NCBI GenBank assembly: GCA_030834365.1
Contig: JAURFJ010000015.1
Coordinates: 1-18,401 of the forward strand
DNA: 18,401 nucleotides
Source of the DNA: Flavobacteriaceae bacterium
Lineage (GTDB): Bacteria; Bacteroidota; Bacteroidia; Flavobacteriales; Flavobacteriaceae
Direction: 5' to 3'
In this document: piece after piece, positions 13,413-18,401 of the stretch
How the letters are laid out: each line of letters starts with the position of its first letter
How positions within the stretch are numbered: the stretch's first letter is position 1
Notes under the pieces: model-generated
Told to the model about the DNA's origin: nothing
The model's input: the letters and a program-made list of their open reading frames with translations, nothing else
The model's database searches: none
Program-made: the position numbers and the translations under genes

Positions 13413-13420
13413 TATCTTTG
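13413..13420 (+). promoter_or_regulatory. -7 promoter box of the M16 peptidase operon
   Basis: TATCTTTG, a perfect TAnnTTTG box 19 bases before the ATG at 13440. It faces away from the rplU promoter in the 142-base divergent gap. It should drive both M16 genes and the following lipoprotein gene. Confidence 0.6.
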
Positions 13421-13439
13421 TTAAAAATTAAGAAATCAC

Positions 13440-14750
13440 ATGAAAAATATTCTTGTAGCACTCTTTTTGCTAGGTACAACAGCCGCCATCACTGCGCAGC
13501 AAGTAGCCTACGAGGAATACGATTTAGAGAATGGATTGCACGTTATTCTGCACCAAGATAACGGAGCTCCTGTTGTAGTAACCTCTGTGATGTATCATGT
13601 AGGTTCGAAAGACGAAAATCCAGAGAAAACAGGTTTTGCCCACTTTTTTGAACACTTGCTCTTTGAAGGAACCGAGAACATTCAGCGCGGAGACTTTTTC
13701 AAGATCGTAACGGCCAACGGCGGATATAACAACGCCAACACCACCCAAGACCGCACCTACTATTACGAATTGTTTCCATCAAACAACCTAGAGCTGGGGT
13801 TATGGCTTGAGTCAGAACGCCTGCTGCACCCCGTGATCAACCAAATCGGAGTAGACACTCAGAAAGAAGTCGTTCAAGAGGAGCGCAGATTGCGCGTTGA
13901 CAACGCTCCATACGGTCAGCTGATTGAGAATATGTTCAAAAATATGTTTGTCAATCACCCATACCGCTGGTCGGTCATTGGTTCGTTAGATCATTTAGCT
14001 AGCGCTACACTTGAAGACTTTCAAGACTTCAACAAGGTGTACTACATTCCAAATAATGCTGTTTTAGTGGTAGCAGGAGATTTCGAGATGAATGAGGCCA
14101 AACGCCTAATCGAAGGTTACTTTGGGCCTATTCCAAAGGGACAAGATATCGTTAAGAAAACCTACGAAGAATCACCTATTGAAGGTCCTATTCAAACTCA
14201 GTTTGAAGATCCCAATATTCAGATTCCGCTAATTCTATTGGGCTATAGAACTCCAGGCCAAGCTGAAAAAGACGCCTACGTGCTCAACATGATCTCTTCT
14301 TACCTCAGTGACGGTGAAAGCTCTGTGCTTCAGAAGAAGCTAGTCGACCAGAAACGCATGGCCCTTCAAATCTTCGCCTTTAATTACAGTTTAGAAGATT
14401 ACGGGGCCTACTTATTAGGCGGCCTTCCATTAGGATCAAATACTATGGACGGGCTGGTTACCGAAATCGACGAAGAAATTGAAAGACTCAAGACAGAGCT
14501 TATTTCAGAGCGCGACTATCAAAAACTTCAAAATCAATTTGAGAACAGCTTTGTAAACGCTAATAGCAGCGTCGAAGGAATCGCCAATAGCCTTGCGCGC
14601 AACTACATGCTCTATGGAAAAACTGATCTGATCAATACCGAGATCGACATCTACCGAAGCATTTCTAGAGAAGATATCAGAGAAGTTGCGAGAAAATACC
14701 TCAACGCAGATCAGCGCGTAGAATTAAAATACATTCCTAAACAAAATTAA
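13440..14750 (+). CDS. M16 family zinc metallopeptidase, catalytic subunit
   Basis: A 436-residue secreted peptidase, one half of the size of pitrilysin and similar to one MPP subunit. Signal peptide at 1-20 (ending ITAQQ). The inverted zinc motif HFFEH is at 68-72 (His68, Glu71, His72), and the third ligand is probably Glu148 in KEVVQEERR. The C-terminal half is the second, inactive M16 domain. It lacks the Arg-x3-Gly-Tyr-x-Tyr substrate-binding motif; the equivalent place reads LVDQKRMALQIFAF. That motif is present in the next gene, so the two probably form a heterodimer. They are 12 bases apart. The expected location is the periplasm, degrading peptides or small unfolded proteins. The family is secure, the substrate unknown. 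Confidence 0.93.
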   Translation: MKNILVALFLLGTTAAITAQQVAYEEYDLENGLHVILHQDNGAPVVVTSVMYHVGSKDENPEKTGFAHFFEHLLFEGTENIQRGDFFKIVTANGGYNNANTTQDRTYYYELFPSNNLELGLWLESERLLHPVINQIGVDTQKEVVQEERRLRVDNAPYGQLIENMFKNMFVNHPYRWSVIGSLDHLASATLEDFQDFNKVYYIPNNAVLVVAGDFEMNEAKRLIEGYFGPIPKGQDIVKKTYEESPIEGPIQTQFEDPNIQIPLILLGYRTPGQAEKDAYVLNMISSYLSDGESSVLQKKLVDQKRMALQIFAFNYSLEDYGAYLLGGLPLGSNTMDGLVTEIDEEIERLKTELISERDYQKLQNQFENSFVNANSSVEGIANSLARNYMLYGKTDLINTEIDIYRSISREDIREVARKYLNADQRVELKYIPKQN

Positions 14751-14762
14751 ATTCTTCGAATA

Positions 14763-16838
14763 ATGGATTCATTTCAACATAAGGCATTCAAAGGCAGCTT
14801 AGTGCTGCTCTTTACACTAATGAGTTCTTGGTCATTGATGGCTCAAATTGATCGATCGATTCAGCCTCAGCCCAAAGCGGCTCCAAAAATTCAACTAGAA
14901 GATCCTCAAACGTTTACCCTATCGAACGGACTGAAAGTTTTGGTCGTAGAAAACCACAAGCTGCCGCGAGTACGCATTCAGCTGCTGTTAGACAATCCGC
15001 CTGTACTAGAAGGAGAAAAAGCTGGAGTCTCGTCGCTGACAGGAGCCTTGTTAGGAAAGGGATCTTCGAACATAAGCAAAGACGATTATAACGAGGAGGT
15101 CGACTTTTTAGGGGCCACCATCAGTTTCTCAGGTCAGAGCGCCTTCGCGTCAACCCTTTCGAGGTACTTTCCGCGAATTCTTGAGCTTATGGCCGAAGCT
15201 GCTTTGAATCCAAACTTCTCACAAGAAGAGTTTGAAAAAGAAAAAGAGCGTTTTATTGAAAACCTTCGATCTGAAGAAAAAGACGTTTCAGCAGTAGCAA
15301 GACGAGTTCAGTCTGCTTTAGCCTATGGAACAGCCCACCCTTATGGAGAATTTGTGTCTATAGAGTCGCTTGAAAAGGTAACCCTTGAAGATGTTTCAAA
15401 CTTTTATGCGCGTTATTTTTCGCCAGACAATGCCTACCTGGTCTTAATCGGAGACCTCGACGTCAAAACGGCTAAAAAATTAGTGAAGACCCACTTTAAA
15501 GACTGGTCAAGCAAACTGCAAAACGGGCCGAGCTACAGCGAAGCTACCAATTTAGCCGAGCCAACGATAAACTTTGTAGACATGCCTAACGCAGTGCAGT
15601 CTGAAATCGTTGTTCAAAACCTCGTATCTCTAAAAATGAGTGACCCCGATTACATTCCTGTTCTCATCGCTAATCAGATTTTAGGCGGAGGGGCAGAAGG
15701 CCGACTCTTCTTGAATCTAAGAGAAGATAAGGGCTACACCTATGGCTCTTATTCTAGCGTCGGAACAGACAAGTACAGCAATGCCCGTTTTAGAGCATCT
15801 GCCCAGGTGAGAAACGCTGTAACCGATTCTGCGGTAGTCGAGATATTGAGCGAGATCAAGAAAATCGGAACCGAACGCGTCTCTGAGGTAGACCTTAAGA
15901 ATGCCAAAGAAAAGTACAAAGGAAGCTTCGTGCGATCGCTAGAGCGTCCTGAAACGGTGGCGAATTTTGCCCTAAATATTGAAACCCAAGGATTGAGTGC
16001 CGACTTCTACGAAAACTACCTGAGCCGCATCGACGCTGTAACAGCTGAAGAGGTGCAGCGTGTAGCTCAGAAATACTTCAAGGTAGATCAAGCCCGAATT
16101 GTGGTAGTCGGAAAGGGAAGCGAAGTACTTCCTGCTCTTGAAAAAATGCAATTCGATTCAACACCACTTAAGGTCGCCTACTTTGATAAGTTTGCTGCGG
16201 CCATCGATCGTCCTGAATTCAAGATAGAATTGCCCGAAGGGGTAACAGCCGCCTCGGTGTTAAACGCTTACTTAGAAGCCATCGGTGGAAGAGAAGCAGC
16301 AGCAGCCGTAAAAACATTCGCTATCACCTATGGCGCGAGCGTTCAGGGCATGAACCTGCAACTCGTTGTGGGTCAGTCGGCAGCTAACGAGTTCACTCAA
16401 GAAATGAAGATGATGGGCAATGTCATGCAGCGCACCGTAATCACTGAGACCGAAGCCTTCATGGAGGCGCAAGGGCAGAAGATTCCGCTAGACGACACCC
16501 AAAAGAAAACGGTTGCAGAAGATGCAGCACTTGTCTCTGAACTCCTTTGGTTAACTAATCCAAATGCCGAGATGAGCTTAACCGGAATAGAATTGGTAGA
16601 CGATAGACCAACCTATGCCGTGAAAGTGAGCGAAAACCGTGTTGCTTACTACGACACCGAAACTGGCCTGAAGCTAAAGCAAGTGACCACTCAAGAAATG
16701 CAAGGACAAACCATTAGCCAGTCTACTTCATTCGGTGATTACAAAGAGGTTTCGGGATTGCTCATTCCGCATGTAGTGTCTCAAAATTTAGGCCCTCAAA
16801 CGGTCAACTTTACCATTGAAGAAGCTAAAATCAATTAA
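14763..16838 (+). CDS. M16 family peptidase-like partner subunit with C-terminal fused domain
   Basis: A 691-residue secreted protein (signal peptide about 1-28, ending LMAQ). Residues 45-465 are an M16 pair of domains. The HxxEH position is replaced (GVSSLTGALLGKGSS, 88-102), so it cannot bind catalytic zinc. It does keep R-x3-G-Y-x-Y at 320-327 (LREDKGYTYGSY), the substrate-binding feature missing from its neighbour. This is the split seen in mitochondrial processing peptidase and some bacterial M16 heterodimers. Residues from about 495 to 691 are an added domain starting ASVLNAYLEAIGGREA and ending with repeated beta-type strands; it resembles LolA/LolB-like lipoprotein-carrier folds, which I judge tentative. 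It is followed 12 bases later by a lipoprotein gene. Confidence 0.88.
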   Translation: MDSFQHKAFKGSLVLLFTLMSSWSLMAQIDRSIQPQPKAAPKIQLEDPQTFTLSNGLKVLVVENHKLPRVRIQLLLDNPPVLEGEKAGVSSLTGALLGKGSSNISKDDYNEEVDFLGATISFSGQSAFASTLSRYFPRILELMAEAALNPNFSQEEFEKEKERFIENLRSEEKDVSAVARRVQSALAYGTAHPYGEFVSIESLEKVTLEDVSNFYARYFSPDNAYLVLIGDLDVKTAKKLVKTHFKDWSSKLQNGPSYSEATNLAEPTINFVDMPNAVQSEIVVQNLVSLKMSDPDYIPVLIANQILGGGAEGRLFLNLREDKGYTYGSYSSVGTDKYSNARFRASAQVRNAVTDSAVVEILSEIKKIGTERVSEVDLKNAKEKYKGSFVRSLERPETVANFALNIETQGLSADFYENYLSRIDAVTAEEVQRVAQKYFKVDQARIVVVGKGSEVLPALEKMQFDSTPLKVAYFDKFAAAIDRPEFKIELPEGVTAASVLNAYLEAIGGREAAAAVKTFAITYGASVQGMNLQLVVGQSAANEFTQEMKMMGNVMQRTVITETEAFMEAQGQKIPLDDTQKKTVAEDAALVSELLWLTNPNAEMSLTGIELVDDRPTYAVKVSENRVAYYDTETGLKLKQVTTQEMQGQTISQSTSFGDYKEVSGLLIPHVVSQNLGPQTVNFTIEEAKIN

Positions 16839-16850
16839 TCAGCTCAACAA

Positions 16851-17312
16851 ATGAATTCAAAAGTACTCTTACTACTAGTATCGTTTAGCCTAACATTAGT
16901 CTCATGCGCAAATAACGCAAAGCAAACGAACGAAAATCAGGCAGTGACTATAGAGGAAGATGAAAGCTATTCGATGAAAGCTGTAATGGCCGTTCACGAC
17001 GAGGTGATGCCCAAAATGGGAGAGATTTCGCTCCTAATTGATAGACTAAAGCCTCTGGCCGATCAAAACCCTGACAGCCCCTATGCCAATGCGATGAAAG
17101 AACTACAAAATAGTCACAAGGCGATGATGGATTGGATGGGCGATTTCGGAGAAGCCTTTACCTCTGATGAAATTCTAAAAGGAGCTCCTCTTTCAGCCGA
17201 CAAGAAGGCCAGACTTAAAGTAGAAGCAGAGCGCATAGCAGCGGTCAAAGATCTTATGCTGAGAAGCATTGATGAAGGCAAGAGACTACTTGATGCTGCT
17301 AATGCCGAATAA
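16851..17312 (+). CDS. Helical lipoprotein (family often annotated as viral A-type inclusion protein)
   Basis: A 153-residue lipoprotein: signal peptide 1-18 with lipobox LVSC (modified Cys19), then a short acidic linker and a mainly alpha-helical domain. The motif MKAVMAVHDEVMPKMGEIS (42-60) and the later KAMMDWMGDFG recur in Bacteroidota proteins that databases label viral A-type inclusion protein, a name without functional meaning. The helices look suited to a small bundle or coiled coil. It starts 12 bases after the M16 partner gene and is followed by a terminator, so it is the last gene of that operon. A supporting role for the M16 pair at the membrane is possible but only positional. 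Function unknown. Confidence 0.8.
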   Translation: MNSKVLLLLVSFSLTLVSCANNAKQTNENQAVTIEEDESYSMKAVMAVHDEVMPKMGEISLLIDRLKPLADQNPDSPYANAMKELQNSHKAMMDWMGDFGEAFTSDEILKGAPLSADKKARLKVEAERIAAVKDLMLRSIDEGKRLLDAANAE

Positions 17313-17337
17313 TTAAGTTTACCTCATTAAAATTCAA

Positions 17338-17376
17338 AGGCTACCCGTTCACTGTTGAGCGGGTAGTTTTATTTTT
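17338..17376 (+). terminator. Rho-independent terminator of the M16 operon, overlapping the gldE 3' end
   Basis: CTACCCG (17341-17347) and CGGGTAG (17360-17366) form a stem, extended inside by TCA/TGA pairing, followed by TTTTATTTTT. The last codons and TGA stop of the convergent gldE-like gene lie inside this hairpin. On the minus strand the same stem is followed by a weaker T-rich stretch, so it may work in both directions. Confidence 0.85.
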
Positions 17377-18401
17377 AGACGTTTCAATCGTCTTTTATCT
17401 AGGCTTTCAACGGTAAAAATGAAGCCCTCAAAGCGTATGTTCTCTCCGATCTTAGGAAAGGCCTTAGTGATTTCTAATACGAATCCGGCTAAGGTTTCGG
17501 ATTCTCCTTTATGTTGCTCAAAAACCGACGAATCTTCAATTTGAATAACCTTGTAGAAGTCTTTTAACGAGGTCTTGGCCTCAAAAACATAGGTGCGCTC
17601 ATCGACCTTAGAGTAAATTAGGTCAACGTCGTCAAAATCGTCACTAATGTCTCCGACTATTTCTTCGATTACATCTTCGAGTGTGACGATGCCAGAGGTT
17701 CCGCCGTATTCATCAACCACCACCGCCAGGTGGGTTTTTTGAGACTTGAAGTCGAGTAGTAAATCGTCTAATTTTTTATTCTCCGGAACAAAGAATGGCT
17801 CTCGAAGAAGAGAGATCCAGTCGAACTGATCATCATCCAAAAACGGCAATAAATCTTTTAGAAAAAGTACGCCTATAACCTTGTCTAGCGATTCTTGATA
17901 GACCGGAACCCTTGAATACCCTTTGGTAGTGACCTGTGAAATCACCTCTTGAAACGGCGCGTCATGAGCAATGGCGAAGATATCGATACGCGGACGCATC
18001 ACTTGTTTAGTATCGGTATTTCCAAAGGTTACTATGCCCTCAAGAATACGTTTCTCCTCATTTGAAGTATCTGAATCTGAGGCAAGCTCAAGTGCCTGAG
18101 AAAGATGGTCTACACTGATGTTTGAGCTGCTCTTTGATAGCCTGTTTTCTAGCCACACCGTGCTGTTTTGCATAGGTACACTGAGCACGCTAAAAAGCCT
18201 GTCGAGAACCGTAAGCACCATAGACATTCGCAAGCTGAACGATGCGGCGTTTCTATTGGCGTAAATCTTAGGGAGTATCTCACCAAACAACAGTATCAAT
18301 ACCGTGGCAATGGCGATATCAATGAGTATTTGAAGTGAGATACGATCGAAAAGGTAATACTCCGATCCGGCAAACCAGCGATCAGACATAGACGTGAAGA
18401 G
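17349..18401 (-). CDS. gldE: GldE-like CNNM/CorC family transporter-associated protein (5' end outside window)
   Basis: The visible 350 residues are the C-terminal part of a hemolysin-C/CorC-type membrane protein. First comes the end of the DUF21 (CNNM) membrane domain, with ISLQILIDIAIATVLILLFG and EILPKIYANRN. Then come paired CBS domains (VMRPRIDIFAI; GYSRVPVYQESLDKVIGVLF; HLAVVVDEYGGTSGIVTLED) and a C-terminal CorC_HlyC domain. The frame is open through base 18401 and the DUF21 domain is incomplete, so the ATG at 18389 is internal and the gene continues beyond the window. In Flavobacteriia this architecture is usually GldE, a gliding-motility/type IX secretion accessory, which is the likeliest match, but a general CNNM paralogue is possible. 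gldD does not follow downstream. Confidence 0.82.
   Translation of the reverse strand, partial: LFTSMSDRWFAGSEYYLFDRISLQILIDIAIATVLILLFGEILPKIYANRNAASFSLRMSMVLTVLDRLFSVLSVPMQNSTVWLENRLSKSSSNISVDHLSQALELASDSDTSNEEKRILEGIVTFGNTDTKQVMRPRIDIFAIAHDAPFQEVISQVTTKGYSRVPVYQESLDKVIGVLFLKDLLPFLDDDQFDWISLLREPFFVPENKKLDDLLLDFKSQKTHLAVVVDEYGGTSGIVTLEDVIEEIVGDISDDFDDVDLIYSKVDERTYVFEAKTSLKDFYKVIQIEDSSVFEQHKGESETLAGFVLEITKAFPKIGENIRFEGFIFTVESLDKRRLKRLKIKLPAQQ

Noticed and set aside
16290..16310. Short GCA-type triplet run (gaagcagcagcagcc) as a repeat
   Set aside because: It simply encodes an alanine stretch in the fused domain of the M16 partner protein; there is no array and no spacer structure.
18387..18389. 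ATG at 18389 as the true start of the gldE-like gene
   Set aside because: The frame is open to the window edge and the protein begins in the middle of the DUF21 membrane domain, so the start lies outside.
1..18401. tRNA, rRNA, CRISPR, insertion sequence or prophage content
   Set aside because: No direct repeat array, transposase or integrase motif, or recognisable tRNA/rRNA segment was seen when reading the intergenic regions; the genes are ordinary chromosomal families.

Overview
The window looks like chromosome from a member of the Bacteroidota, most likely Flavobacteriales. Four things point there: the core gene set (a DUF3098 gene between ftsX and uppP, a greA-HIT pair, DUF3127, DUF4301, a GldE-type protein), TAnnTTTG-type -7 promoter boxes, no obvious Shine-Dalgarno sequences, and a TPP riboswitch in front of a TonB-dependent receptor. 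This rests on family recognition and motifs, not on a search. I found no rRNA, tRNA, CRISPR array, transposase, phage gene or attachment site, and no gene-free stretch longer than 300 bases.

Layout. Bases 1-375 hold the start of leuS (minus strand, cut by the window edge). Divergent from it runs a tight plus-strand envelope operon at 467-3773: ftsX, DUF3098, uppP, truB and a small membrane-anchored protein with a TonB-C-like domain. Bases 3756-4954 hold a divergent pair, a single-cysteine thioredoxin-like protein (minus) and the DNA glycosylase Tag (plus). The minus-strand operon greA-HIT-DUF3127 occupies 4951-6213, and its leader carries a terminator-like palindrome. A small Rieske-like lipoprotein (6312-6746) runs the other way.

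Bases 6743-12337 are a vitamin-uptake block on the minus strand. A phosphopantetheinyl transferase, a PnuC-family permease, a NadR-like P-loop kinase and a DUF4301 protein form one overlapping operon. It is followed by a TPP riboswitch and the TonB-dependent receptor that the riboswitch controls. The likely reading is import of thiamin (or a precursor) across the outer membrane by the receptor, across the inner membrane by the PnuC-family protein, then trapping by the kinase. The PnuC substrate and the DUF4301 role are not proven by the sequence.

Bases 12440-13297 hold rplU-rpmA (minus) with a strong terminator; L21 carries an extra C-terminal SAP/Rho_N-like domain. Divergent from it, 13440-17312 is a plus-strand periplasmic operon: a zinc-site M16 peptidase, a partner M16 protein without zinc ligands but with the Arg/Tyr motif and a fused C-terminal domain, and a helical lipoprotein. 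Its terminator lies inside the 3' end of the convergent gldE-like gene (minus), which runs off the right edge of the window.

The arrangement is compact: three convergent gene pairs overlap at their stop codons, many operon genes overlap by about 4 bases, and several promoter boxes lie within 20 bases of the start codon. I see no clear horizontally acquired island. The best leads are the TPP-linked uptake block with its unassigned enzymes, the SSB-like acidic tip on DUF3127, the hairpin in the greA leader, and the split M16 pair.
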